NCBI RefSeq assembly: GCF_026344005.1
Contig: NZ_JAPKNH010000018.1
Coordinates: 1 to 37,006 of the forward strand
Reading direction: 5' to 3'
Length of the DNA: 37,006 bases
From: Kaistia terrae
Lineage (GTDB): Bacteria; Pseudomonadota; Alphaproteobacteria; Rhizobiales; Kaistiaceae
Shown: one piece after another, positions 16,752-24,350 of the stretch
Numbering within the stretch: position 1 is the stretch's first letter
Layout of the letters: each line of letters begins with the position of its first letter
The notes under the pieces: generated by a model
What the model saw: the letters and a program-made list of their open reading frames with translations, nothing else
What the model was told of the DNA's origin: nothing
Databases searched by the model: none
Made by a program: the position numbers and the translations under genes

Positions 16752-17824
16752 TGCGACACTCCTTCAGCGCTACCTTCTGCCGCAGTCGCGGCTTGCCGGT
16801 TCGCTTCGTCGACCTTGCGCATGTAATCCGCCGTCTTGGCGCGGACGAGTTCGCGATGGGGAGTGACGGCGGCTTCGCGATAGAGGTGGCGGCCGGTGCC
16901 CATCAAGCCGACGACGACAAGCATCATGACGCAGATCGGTACGAAGCTCTTGCCGATGGTCTCAGCCGGGCGGCGCGTCTCCGTGAACATCAGATGCGCC
17001 ATGCCGAGCGAGACGAGGATGGCAACGCCGAAGACGGCGATGACGGAGTGGATCGGCTCCTGGGTCTCCGGCAATGTAAGCAGGGCAATGGGACCGATGA
17101 CAAACTGCGCAGCGGTTGGCCAGAAAGCCCATTGATAGCCCTTGCGGATAAGTTCGGTCCGCTCGAAGCCTGTGGCAGCGATCTCTGCGTCGTCCTTTCT
17201 GCGGAACAGCCAAACCAGGAAAAGGCCCGTCATGGCTGGGCAGGCGAGAACGAAATGCGCATACCGGGCGAAGACGTTCGGCAACATCAGGGCCGAGAAG
17301 AAGCCCTGGACCGTCCCCCATTTTTCCGGGAACAGCATCAGATTGATGTTAGTGAGGAAGATCAGCGGGATGAACAGGAATAGCAGGCTCACCACTGCCG
17401 CAAGGCCGATGTGCAGCCATTTCATCCTCTCCATCTGATGCCAGAGATATTTGTGGACGTATGTCAGTACGAAGGCTGTGATGACCAGCGGAATGATGCT
17501 GATCCAGAATGCGCCAGTGAGAGCGTTCGCCGTGTAGAAGTAGACCGTATAGATCGTGTTGATCGCCAGCAGCGGTCCGACACCGAGTACGACCGCGATC
17601 GACTTGTTGGCAGTGATGGTGGAAGCAATCTCGTAGGCCAGGTCGTCGAAACGCTTCTCCTTCAAACCGCGCAACTGGTACCAGAATGTCAGCAAGGCAC
17701 CGCCGACCATGAAGTTCACGAAGACGATATGCATCAGGAAGAAGATGACCAGCACGCCGATCAAGATCGGCTCGGGTGCAGGCATCGGCAGTGGAATATC
17801 TCTGGGGACGGGAATCGCATTCAT
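16748..17824 (-). CDS. Membrane subunit II of a cytochrome bd-superfamily oxidase
   Basis: A 358-aa protein with about eight to nine TM helices and no haem-c motif, starting at ATG 17824 and overlapping the upstream subunit gene by four bases. Features include conserved His in LMHIVFVNFMVGGALLTFW, a Lys/His pair in YVHKYLWHQ, and a long charged C-terminal tail (about 318-358, Ala/Glu-rich). It does not look like CydB (no CydB N-terminal pattern). It more resembles the second, CydA-like partner reported for haem-c-containing members of the bd superfamily (the OR-C group); this placement is recalled, not tested. With the 496-aa subunit it probably forms a terminal oxidase in the cytoplasmic membrane. 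Confidence 0.65.
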   Translation of the reverse strand: MNAIPVPRDIPLPMPAPEPILIGVLVIFFLMHIVFVNFMVGGALLTFWYQLRGLKEKRFDDLAYEIASTITANKSIAVVLGVGPLLAINTIYTVYFYTANALTGAFWISIIPLVITAFVLTYVHKYLWHQMERMKWLHIGLAAVVSLLFLFIPLIFLTNINLMLFPEKWGTVQGFFSALMLPNVFARYAHFVLACPAMTGLFLVWLFRRKDDAEIAATGFERTELIRKGYQWAFWPTAAQFVIGPIALLTLPETQEPIHSVIAVFGVAILVSLGMAHLMFTETRRPAETIGKSFVPICVMMLVVVGLMGTGRHLYREAAVTPHRELVRAKTADYMRKVDEANRQAATAAEGSAEGVSQ

Positions 17825-19311
17825 TGGACGGCTGCCTCTGTCTGATTGGTCATCTCCGGGGAGCGGGCGGCGGCTGCGCCGCTCACGATGACACCGACCG
17901 ATTGAGCGCCGGGTATCGGTGCCTTGTTCTGCTGAAGGTGCTGAAGATACGTGCCGAGTAGCTGCAGCTCCGCCTTGTTGCCGGGGAACGGCGGCATATA
18001 GGGTTGGGCATAATGCATGCTCTCGATGTAGCCGGCGGTTAGTTCAGGCGTCCAAGGCTGGTCGCCGAACATGCGCTGCAAGTGACCGGTAATGCTGTTT
18101 ACGCCATGCCCGGTGTGGCAACGCGTGCAGGTATTCATGAAGACATCCTTGCCCTTCTGGATCGCTTCCAGCCGCGCTGTCCGCTCTGGTTCTGACAGCC
18201 CATTCGGGAGCTCGGCTTTCTCTGCCTCCGTCAGGGGATTCGAATAGGTCGCGTATGTGAGGACGCCGTCGCGCTGCAGCAGGGCGTAGTCTTCTACGCG
18301 CAAGCCGTTGGCATACATGTACTGGCCGATCACGTAGGGCTTGCGGATGAACTCGCGCACCCGCTCGAAGTGTCCGGTCATCCAGAGGATGGCGACGAAG
18401 GGCACAACAAGCGCGACCTTGGGCAGAAGCTTCGGTCGGGAGATGGCGAACTGCACTACCAGGAGGATTGTTACGACAGTGATGACGGCGATCTGCAGGA
18501 ACTTTGTCTGCCAATCAACGAACTCGAGTGTCCCCAGCGAGACGCCCAAATTGTCCTTCATCGCGTCGGGAACGGAGGTGTAGTACCACCAGCCGGCGAC
18601 GAGAACGAACGGCGCGAAGGCCAGCGTCCACAATCCGACAGCGCGTAGCGCATCGTTGCGGAACTGATCCTGTTTCTTCGTGAAGAAGAGGATCAGGAAC
18701 ATGGCGATGATGCCGGCCATGGTCGCGGCGAGGGGGGTCCGGAAGGCGAGTTGCGGGATGTAGAGCGGGTTCATCACACCCGTCCAGAAGCTGTTAACCG
18801 TCAGCCAGTTGCCGGGATCCATCATGAATCCGAGGATCGCGACGATGATTGCCATCGTCACCCAGGAGGCGAACGCCAGCGCGAAGCCGAGCCTGATGTG
18901 TCTCTTCTTGGATTCAGGCCCCTGTGCGGTCCATTTCTTCCAGGTGAGAGTGTAGGCGAGGATGAGGCAGACTTCGGTGACGAACACCAGCCATTCAGTG
19001 AACCAGGCCCAGAAGAAAACCCGGATCAGGCTGGCGATTGAATAAGGATTGACCAGCGAGACCGAGAACCAGATGCCAACACCGGTAAGTGCGCCGACCG
19101 TCGTCGTGATCAGGAAGCAGACGAACAGGATCTTGTAGGCGAGCTTGTCCCAACGCGGGTCCTGCTTCTTGTGGCCATACCACTCCATTGCGGCGATGAG
19201 CGGCATCATGCCGACGGCCAGGCCGTGATTGATCAACACATGCAGGATGGCGATGCCGGCGATCAGGTAGCGATTGCCGAGGAAATCGAGATGAAAGACT
19301 GGAAAATCCAT
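17821..19311 (-). CDS. Cytochrome bd-superfamily oxidase subunit I with C-terminal haem-c domain
   Basis: A 496-aa protein starting at ATG 19311 in a TGATG overlap with the 4-TM gene. Nine or so TM helices fill residues 15-310, with His in ILHVLINHGLAVG (H24, H29), acids in AWFTEWLVFVTEV and a conserved-looking IPQLAFRTPLA. The classical CydA quinol-loop motif (GRQPW) is not present. After the last TM comes a soluble domain carrying one c-type haem site, CTRCHTGHG (C395, C398, H399), with a possible Met ligand in YMPPFP. The bd-like core plus haem c points to an oxidase taking electrons from cytochrome c or via its own haem rather than only from quinol. It is followed by subunit II, the 57-aa protein and RegBA. 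Confidence 0.75.
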   Translation of the reverse strand: MDFPVFHLDFLGNRYLIAGIAILHVLINHGLAVGMMPLIAAMEWYGHKKQDPRWDKLAYKILFVCFLITTTVGALTGVGIWFSVSLVNPYSIASLIRVFFWAWFTEWLVFVTEVCLILAYTLTWKKWTAQGPESKKRHIRLGFALAFASWVTMAIIVAILGFMMDPGNWLTVNSFWTGVMNPLYIPQLAFRTPLAATMAGIIAMFLILFFTKKQDQFRNDALRAVGLWTLAFAPFVLVAGWWYYTSVPDAMKDNLGVSLGTLEFVDWQTKFLQIAVITVVTILLVVQFAISRPKLLPKVALVVPFVAILWMTGHFERVREFIRKPYVIGQYMYANGLRVEDYALLQRDGVLTYATYSNPLTEAEKAELPNGLSEPERTARLEAIQKGKDVFMNTCTRCHTGHGVNSITGHLQRMFGDQPWTPELTAGYIESMHYAQPYMPPFPGNKAELQLLGTYLQHLQQNKAPIPGAQSVGVIVSGAAAARSPEMTNQTEAAVQ

Positions 19312-19727
19312 CAGGCCGTCTCCACCGGGGTGATGGGCGCATTAACGACGCCTTCGAGATCGGCGGCGGCGATGGTGAGCATGACCAGTTCGCAGCCGAA
19401 CAGGATCACGCCAAGCAAGTAGGCAAGGGTCATTGGTTCGGTGCTGGTGACGAGATAGAGGCCAGTCAAAGCCAGACAGATGGCGAGGACGCCTGGGATC
19501 CAGATCAGCGCGATCTGATAGAGATTCGTAATTGATGAAGATCTAACGGTCAGGCTTGCGGCTCTAAACAAGAAATAGATGCAGGTTATACCAATGGCGG
19601 CTCCGCCAACGGCCCTAAATAGACCGGCGCTTTCTGCCACTGCCAGAACAGCGGTCAACATAATAAAATTGATCGCTATACCTCGGTAATTCTTCTCCGA
19701 AAGCCATCGCGCGAGTGCATCTGTCAT
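19311..19727 (-). CDS. Small four-TM membrane protein, first gene of the oxidase operon
   Basis: A 138-aa protein from ATG 19727. Four hydrophobic segments lie at about residues 16-34, 40-54, 70-92 and 100-121. I recognise no family. Its stop shares a base with the start of the haem-c oxidase subunit (TGATG), so it is co-translated with it and likely an accessory or assembly subunit (inference). The ribosome binding site is weak. The gene faces the CopD locus across about 210 bp, where the operon promoter must lie. Confidence 0.6.
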   Translation of the reverse strand: MTDALARWLSEKNYRGIAINFIMLTAVLAVAESAGLFRAVGGAAIGITCIYFLFRAASLTVRSSSITNLYQIALIWIPGVLAICLALTGLYLVTSTEPMTLAYLLGVILFGCELVMLTIAAADLEGVVNAPITPVETA

Positions 19728-19934
19728 CCCGTCTGCCCATGTCTAGAGTGCGTCGTATGAGCGGGTAGCGCGGGAAAGAGAAAAGTTGGATTGGACAATC
19801 GGTCCAAGGGCGCAGACGGGTCAGGCTGCTATTGCACTGCAAGACAACAGAATTTGGCGGGGCCATTCTGCAAAGAAAGGGTCTGTAAGGCCCGCGGATG
19901 CAGGGTACGGCCGCGCGGGCAGGCGGATGCGCTC

Positions 19935-20215
19935 ATGAACAAGAACGATACAATCGACGCTGTCCTTTGCATCGCGGGTCGCTTTCTAGCGGCTATTACT
20001 CCGGCATTTGGCCATGCGTCCATGAATGCCGTTGGGCGGACCTACAGCACGATGATCGGGCAACCTCGTCGTCTCTCATTTTCGACGAGGCAATCGCCGA
20101 TCTCGCCAACGAGACCTATGCGTCGAGTTGGTTGGTCATTTCTCAGATTGGGCACGCGGTCGACGGGGCGACTGTATTTTCTATGTCCGGCTCTAGCGCT
20201 GGTGGCGCGCCTCTC
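19935..20215 (+). pseudogene. Decayed CopC domain at the front of CopD
   Basis: ATG 19935 opens a signal peptide (LCIAGRFLAAITPAFGHAS) ending in the HAS motif at which mature CopC proteins begin. That frame then turns into nonsense. The frame shared with the CopD gene instead carries SLIFDEAIAD and, shortly after, YASSWLVISQIGHAVDGATV, the typical closing strand and GH motif of CopC. Between them about 40 residues expected in CopC are missing. So there is both a frameshift (about 20035-20075) and an internal deletion. CopC binds periplasmic copper; this copy is unlikely to fold. Confidence 0.6.
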
Positions 20216-21100
20216 ATGAGTGAAGATATCTATTGGACGGTGAGCGTCGCAATTTGGATCGGCAAGATAGCGCTCTATGTTGGCCTATTCATTGGCGTGG
20301 GCGGCGCGTTCTTCGTTAACTGGATAGGCGGTCGATCCCTCTTGGCGTCGCGCGGAGCGCTTTGGGTTGTCGGCTTTTCTCTGGTCGCGGCGCCGCTTTC
20401 GGTAGGAATGCAGGGGCTTGATGCGCTTGGTATGGGCTTAGCCGGTCTGGGCCAGCAGCTCGTCTGGAAGACCGGATACTCGACGAGCTACGGTTTGACC
20501 GCCGCTATCGCGACCGCGTCAATGGCTGCTGCGCTCGTTGCGATCCTTAGTCGAGGCGTCCTTGGCAAGGTTCTATCGCTGGCGGCGCTCTTGGGGGTTG
20601 GCGTAGCGCTTGCGTCAGGCGGTCATGGCGGTGCGGCATATCCGCAATGGCTGACGCGCCCCGCGGTCTTTCTGCATGCTATCGGCATTGCCTTCTGGGC
20701 GGGGTCTCTCATACCGCTTGTTGCAGTACTTGCGGCGCGCGGCCCCGAGGCCGTCTCCGTCCTGCGTCGGTTCTCAGTAGTAATCCCGTTTGCCGTGATG
20801 CCATTGATCGCGGCGGGTATGGTTCTCGCCCTTGTTCAGTTGGGTGGCATCGACGCACTGTGGGGGACGGCCTATGGGCAAGTGCTGATGGTCAAACTTA
20901 TTCCGGTTATCGCACTATTCCTCGTGGCAGCCCTCAATCGCTTCGGGCTAACAGAGTCGGCGGAGCGTCATGATCCGAACGCGATCACGAGGCTTCGCCG
21001 CACAATTGGGGTCGAGGTCGCACTTGTTCTGGTAATCTTTGCCGTAGCAGCATGCTGGCACTTCACGCCGCGGCCGTTAGCGGATGCTGTCGGAGTCTGA
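20216..21100 (+). CDS. copD: CopD family copper-transport membrane protein
   Basis: A 294-aa protein from ATG 20216 to 21100; the frame is continuous with the CopC remnant upstream, so in the ancestral form this was a CopC-CopD fusion. Eight TM helices are visible. The CopD core is LTRPAVFLHAIGIAFWAGSL followed by ASGGHGG-type histidine loops, LRRFSVVIPFAV and YGQVLMVKLIPVIALFLVAALNR. CopD moves copper across the inner membrane or supplies it to cuproenzymes with CopC. The gene is intact from the first TM on, so CopD may still work if translated from this internal ATG. It sits between the oxidase operon and a GlxA-type regulator. Confidence 0.8.
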   Translation: MSEDIYWTVSVAIWIGKIALYVGLFIGVGGAFFVNWIGGRSLLASRGALWVVGFSLVAAPLSVGMQGLDALGMGLAGLGQQLVWKTGYSTSYGLTAAIATASMAAALVAILSRGVLGKVLSLAALLGVGVALASGGHGGAAYPQWLTRPAVFLHAIGIAFWAGSLIPLVAVLAARGPEAVSVLRRFSVVIPFAVMPLIAAGMVLALVQLGGIDALWGTAYGQVLMVKLIPVIALFLVAALNRFGLTESAERHDPNAITRLRRTIGVEVALVLVIFAVAACWHFTPRPLADAVGV

Positions 21101-21139
21101 GATCGTCAGCGTTGAACACGCTCCTGTCTTGAGCCGATC

Positions 21140-22108
21140 TCACGCCTGAAACCTCTGCCGATACTCGCCCGGAGACAAGCCGACGATGCGCAGGAATATC
21201 TTGCGAAAAGCCCCTGGATCTGAATAGCCGACCTCCCAAGCGATGCGCTCAATAGGTTGAATGCCGAATTGCAACAGCTCTTGAGCCTTGGAGACACGCA
21301 GCCGCTGCGCATAGTTGGTTGCCGTCAGTCCTGTGGCCTTCTGGAATCGACGCAGGAACGTGCGCTGTTCCATGCCCGCGTGTTCGGCGAGGAGCGAAAG
21401 TCGCGCGTCCTTGCCCTCGCTCGTGTGAAGGAAGTGCTGCGCCTTCAGGATCGCTGTATCCGCATGGTTTAGTCGCGGCACGAAGCCGCTGTAATAGCGC
21501 TGCTCACGACCCGGGGGATCGACCAGCATCATCCGGGCGGTTTCCGCCATTGCCACAGGCCCGAGGAAACGATCCACCAGTTTAAGCCCCAGATCTGTCC
21601 ACGACATCAGCCCGCCGGCGGTGACGATGTCTCCCCCATCGATGATCAGCCTGTCGGTGTCCAACTTCGCCTCGGGGAATCGTTCCCGGAAGGTTTCGGA
21701 ATAGCTCCAATGCGTGGTTACCGCGCGCCCATTTAGCAGCCCTGTCTCTCCAAGCACAAAAGCGCCGCCGCAGACCGAAGCCAGCACTGAGCCTTCAGCA
21801 TGGCGTGCGCGGAGCCAGCGCGCCAAGAGTGTTGCAGCCGCGCTGCTGATCGGCGTCTCAAGGGATGGGGGCAAGATCAGGACATCGCAGCGTTCGGCTT
21901 CGTTGGTGTTGTCCCCCGGGTCACTGTCGAAAACAACTGCGGGCACCGCGTCACCATTTGCTTGTAGATGGCGCACTCGCAACCAGGGTGCTTCTGAATT
22001 TTTGACGAGCGCCATGCGGTTGGCAACCTTGAACAGATCGCTCAATCCCAGAACGGCGGACATCTGTCCGCCGGGATAAAGCAGGATTCCGATCTGTGTG
22101 TGTACCAT
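21140..22108 (-). CDS. GlxA-type AraC family transcriptional regulator (DJ-1/PfpI + AraC HTH)
   Basis: A 322-aa protein from ATG 22108. Residues 1-190 form a DJ-1/PfpI-like class I amidotransferase-type domain with the nucleophile-elbow segment [18 protein letters not shown] and THW. Residues 215-320 form an AraC double HTH ending in [26 protein letters not shown]. This is the GlxA-family layout, often controlling catabolism of nitrogen compounds or aldehydes. It is divergent from the hydrolase/MBL pair, and a perfect 14-bp palindrome lies in the shared gap, suggesting that the regulator controls that pair. The ligand is unknown. Confidence 0.85.
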   Translation of the reverse strand: MVHTQIGILLYPGGQMSAVLGLSDLFKVANRMALVKNSEAPWLRVRHLQANGDAVPAVVFDSDPGDNTNEAERCDVLILPPSLETPISSAAATLLARWLRARHAEGSVLASVCGGAFVLGETGLLNGRAVTTHWSYSETFRERFPEAKLDTDRLIIDGGDIVTAGGLMSWTDLGLKLVDRFLGPVAMAETARMMLVDPPGREQRYYSGFVPRLNHADTAILKAQHFLHTSEGKDARLSLLAEHAGMEQRTFLRRFQKATGLTATNYAQRLRVSKAQELLQFGIQPIERIAWEVGYSDPGAFRKIFLRIVGLSPGEYRQRFQA

Positions 22109-22144
22109 TTGTCGTTATTAACCCTGTTTCTGTCGATTTCGCCA

Positions 22145-22158
22145 ATGGTGGCCACCAT
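22145..22158. promoter_or_regulatory. Perfect 14-bp palindrome, candidate operator
   Basis: ATGGTGGCCACCAT is its own reverse complement and lies between the divergent GlxA-type regulator (start 22108) and hydrolase (start 22210). A binding site for the regulator is the simplest reading. AraC proteins more often use direct repeats, so another factor is possible. Confidence 0.5.
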
Positions 22159-22209
22159 CGTCCCGACCGATATGTGGTGCAATCGAAATCCGGCCCAAAG
22201 GAATGACTC

Positions 22210-22752
22210 ATGTCGAAGCGCGCAATTCTCGTTATTGATCTGCAAAACGAGTACTGGCCTTCGGGAGAACTCCCTCTTCAGGGGATCGATGCAGCGGCAG
22301 CCAACGCTGCGCGGGTCATTGCCCATGCCCGTAAAAAAGGCGATCTGGTCGTCCACATCCGGCACGAAGCGCCTGGTGCTCCCTTTTTCGTTCCCGGCAG
22401 CCTAGGAAGCGAAATCAACGCGGCGGTTCTGCCTGAAGGCGATGAATCGGTCATCACTAAGAAATTCCCCAACTCCTTCCGCGATACTGGCTTGAAGGAC
22501 CTGCTCGACCAGCAGGATGTCGACGAGGTCGTGATCGTTGGTGCCATGAGCCACATGTGTGTCGATGCCGGCGTGCGCGCTGCCAATGACCTTGGCTATC
22601 GCACCATCACAATCCACGATGCCTGCGCAACCATGGACCTCGTCTTTGGCGACACGACCGTTCCGGCTGCCCATGTCCATGCCAGCATCATGGCCGCGCT
22701 GGCCATGTTCTATGGCGAGGTGATCGGAACCGAAGAATTTTTGGCCCGCTGA
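22210..22752 (+). CDS. Isochorismatase-like cysteine hydrolase
   Basis: A 180-aa cytoplasmic protein from ATG 22210 with AAGGA seven bases upstream. The catalytic triad of the family is visible: D10 in LVIDLQNEY, K84 in VITKK and nucleophile C117 in GAMSHMCVDAGVRAA with its cis-peptide-forming context. Members hydrolyse amides such as nicotinamide, N-carbamoyl compounds or isochorismate; the exact substrate cannot be read here. It is 23 nt upstream of the metallo-beta-lactamase-fold gene and is probably co-transcribed, controlled from the divergent regulator gap. Confidence 0.85.
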   Translation: MSKRAILVIDLQNEYWPSGELPLQGIDAAAANAARVIAHARKKGDLVVHIRHEAPGAPFFVPGSLGSEINAAVLPEGDESVITKKFPNSFRDTGLKDLLDQQDVDEVVIVGAMSHMCVDAGVRAANDLGYRTITIHDACATMDLVFGDTTVPAAHVHASIMAALAMFYGEVIGTEEFLAR

Positions 22753-22775
22753 ACGAAGATAGGGAGCCATAAATT

Positions 22776-23657
22776 ATGACGACTCGCAGAGACTTCCTTA
22801 CCCTTTCCGGTGCGGCAATTTCCGCCACGGCTCTTGCTGTCCCCACTCAGGCGCAAGGCGCGCGCAGCTTGTCGAGCGGCGATATCAAAATCACCCAGAT
22901 CCGCAATGCGACGCTCCATGTAAATTATGGCGGGGTCCGTTTCCTCGTTGATCCAATGCTGTCCATACGTCACGCTTGGCCTGGTTTTGAGGGTACGGTG
23001 AACAGCGATGAGCGAAACCCGATGGTGCATCTGCCGCTTCCAATTGAGGAGATCATCGACGTCGATGCGGTGATCGTCACTCATCTGCATGAGGACCACT
23101 GGGACGAGGCGGCACGCAACCTGGTGCCGAAAGGTCTGCCACTGTTCGCCCAGAACGAGGCCGACGCGAAAAAAATCCGTTCGCAGGGCTTCACGGACGT
23201 TCGCGTCCTTTCTGACAGTTCGAGTTTCAATGGCGTGCAACTCATCAAGACCAGGGGGCGCCATGGCACCGATGCCGCTTACGAGAAGATCGGTAAGCTT
23301 CTTGGCGAGGTCTGTGGCGTGGTATTCAAAAAGGCCGACGAGAAAGTCGTTTATCTGGCTGGCGACACAATTTGGAATGATGACGTCGCTGGCGTTCTTG
23401 CTACCCAAAAGCCCGATGTTGCGATCCTGAACACGGGATATGCAAAGGTGATCGGCATCGACGGCGGCATCATCATGGGTACGGCCGATGTGCTGTCGGT
23501 GCATCAGGCTGCGCCCGATGCCATCCTCTTCGCCTCGCATATGGAGGCCGTCAACCACTGTACGGTGACCCGAGCGGGGTTACGTGGGTTTGCGCGCGCT
23601 CAAGGCTTTGCCGACAAACTCCTGACCCCCGGGGATGGAGAGACCGCGATATTCTAG
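22776..23657 (+). CDS. Tat-exported metallo-beta-lactamase-fold hydrolase
   Basis: A 293-aa protein from ATG 22776 with GGGAG upstream. The N-terminus TTRRDFLTLSGAAISATALA is a twin-arginine signal followed by a short hydrophobic stretch and the cleavage-like site TQAQG-AR. The metal site VTHLHEDHWD provides H103, H105, D107 and H108; AGDTIW and FASHMEAVNH supply the later acidic and His ligands. The overall pattern resembles UlaG/ROMP-like MBL hydrolases. Export by Tat implies folding with metal in the cytoplasm and action in the periplasm. It follows the cysteine hydrolase and ends at a strong hairpin. Substrate unknown. Confidence 0.85.
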   Translation: MTTRRDFLTLSGAAISATALAVPTQAQGARSLSSGDIKITQIRNATLHVNYGGVRFLVDPMLSIRHAWPGFEGTVNSDERNPMVHLPLPIEEIIDVDAVIVTHLHEDHWDEAARNLVPKGLPLFAQNEADAKKIRSQGFTDVRVLSDSSSFNGVQLIKTRGRHGTDAAYEKIGKLLGEVCGVVFKKADEKVVYLAGDTIWNDDVAGVLATQKPDVAILNTGYAKVIGIDGGIIMGTADVLSVHQAAPDAILFASHMEAVNHCTVTRAGLRGFARAQGFADKLLTPGDGETAIF

Positions 23658-23665
23658 ATCGCATT

Positions 23666-23690
23666 CCCGCCCGAGCGCTTGTCGGGCGGG
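23666..23690 (+). terminator. Intrinsic-type terminator after the MBL-fold gene
   Basis: A perfect 9-bp GC-rich stem, CCCGCCCGA pairing with TCGGGCGGG around a 7-nt loop, nine bases after the stop codon and followed by ATTTC. The T-tract is short. Confidence 0.7.
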
Positions 23691-23859
23691 ATTTCGCACC
23701 ATGTGAATACGTCTGCAGGATCCGCAAGTGGTTGCGTGTGCGCCGTGAGTAATGCGCATTGATCAGGTCGCTGATTTGTTGGACGGGTGGATGGTGGTAA
23801 TCCTCGAACTGTCGCGCGCGCTCAGGCAGCCTTTCGGATCAGTGGCGGGCTCTCGGAGT
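23691..23859. other. Short non-coding gap
   Basis: Between the MBL-fold terminator and the end of the convergent HxlR gene. I see no gene; an open plus-strand frame here is antisense to hxlR and unlike a protein. Confidence 0.4.
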
Positions 23860-24258
23860 TCACCGGGTCAATTGATCGGTTTTCGCAAAGGTGTTCCAGT
23901 CGAGCTCCTGGGCCGTCCCGTCGGATGTAGAGGCACTCAGCGCGTCATCCGAAATCGCGTCGCCCCAGTCCTTCATGGCATAAAGAACATTATTCAACGA
24001 CAGACCCAACGGGGTCAGCTCATAGACTACGCGCGGCGGGGACTCGGCGAAGGCCTTGCGCGTCACCAATCCATGCTCTTCGAAGCGCCGCAGACGATGG
24101 GTCAGTGTATGCGCGCTGATGCCGTTCAAGACTCCTCGGAGCTCTGTAAATCGCCGAGGGCCGTTCAGCAGTTCCCGCACGATCAGCGTCGCCCATGGGC
24201 CGTCGAGAAGTAGCAGGAAGCGCTCCACGCCGCATAGGGGCAGCTTCTTCTGGGACAT
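23860..24258 (-). CDS. HxlR family winged-helix transcriptional regulator
   Basis: A 132-aa protein from ATG 24258. It begins with a short arm containing the family's conserved cysteine (C9 in LCGVERFLLLLDGPW), then the winged helix: ATLIVRELLNGPRRFTELRGVLNGISAHTLTHRLRRFEEHGLVTRK and YELTPLGLSL. HxlR proteins are dimeric regulators that often sense electrophiles or quinones through this cysteine and control an adjacent, divergently read reductase. That is the arrangement here, with an NmrA-like gene 92 bp away and repeated TTGCAC-type half-sites between. Confidence 0.85.
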   Translation of the reverse strand: MSQKKLPLCGVERFLLLLDGPWATLIVRELLNGPRRFTELRGVLNGISAHTLTHRLRRFEEHGLVTRKAFAESPPRVVYELTPLGLSLNNVLYAMKDWGDAISDDALSASTSDGTAQELDWNTFAKTDQLTR

Positions 24259-24278
24259 GCTGGATTATCTTCCATTAG

Positions 24279-24324
24279 TGCATTTGACGTAACCAGTGCA
24301 AGTATTGCACGAATAAACGTGCAA
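24279..24324. promoter_or_regulatory. GTGCAA half-site array, candidate HxlR operator
   Basis: The divergent hxlR/nmrA gap holds GTGCAT at 24279, GTGCAA at 24296 paired with TTGCAC at 24305-24310 (a perfect inverted repeat with a 3-bp centre), and another GTGCAA at 24319. A repeated hexamer in both orientations in a 90-bp gap is a good operator candidate for the adjacent regulator. Confidence 0.5.
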
Positions 24325-24350
24325 TTTCTACACCAATGAAGGGGTCATGT

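Noticed and set aside
16751-17383. 210-codon plus-strand frame opposite oxidase subunit II
   Set aside because: Highly charged Asp/His-rich translation typical of the complement of membrane-protein codons; the minus strand is clearly a TM protein.
17821-19311. Calling subunit I a standard CydA quinol oxidase subunit
   Set aside because: It lacks the GRQPW quinol-loop motif, has a haem-c site after the TM core and is not followed by a CydB-like gene.
22710-23558. 282-codon minus-strand frame opposite the MBL-fold gene
   Set aside because: The plus strand has a Tat signal and a full metal-binding motif; the antisense translation is not protein-like.
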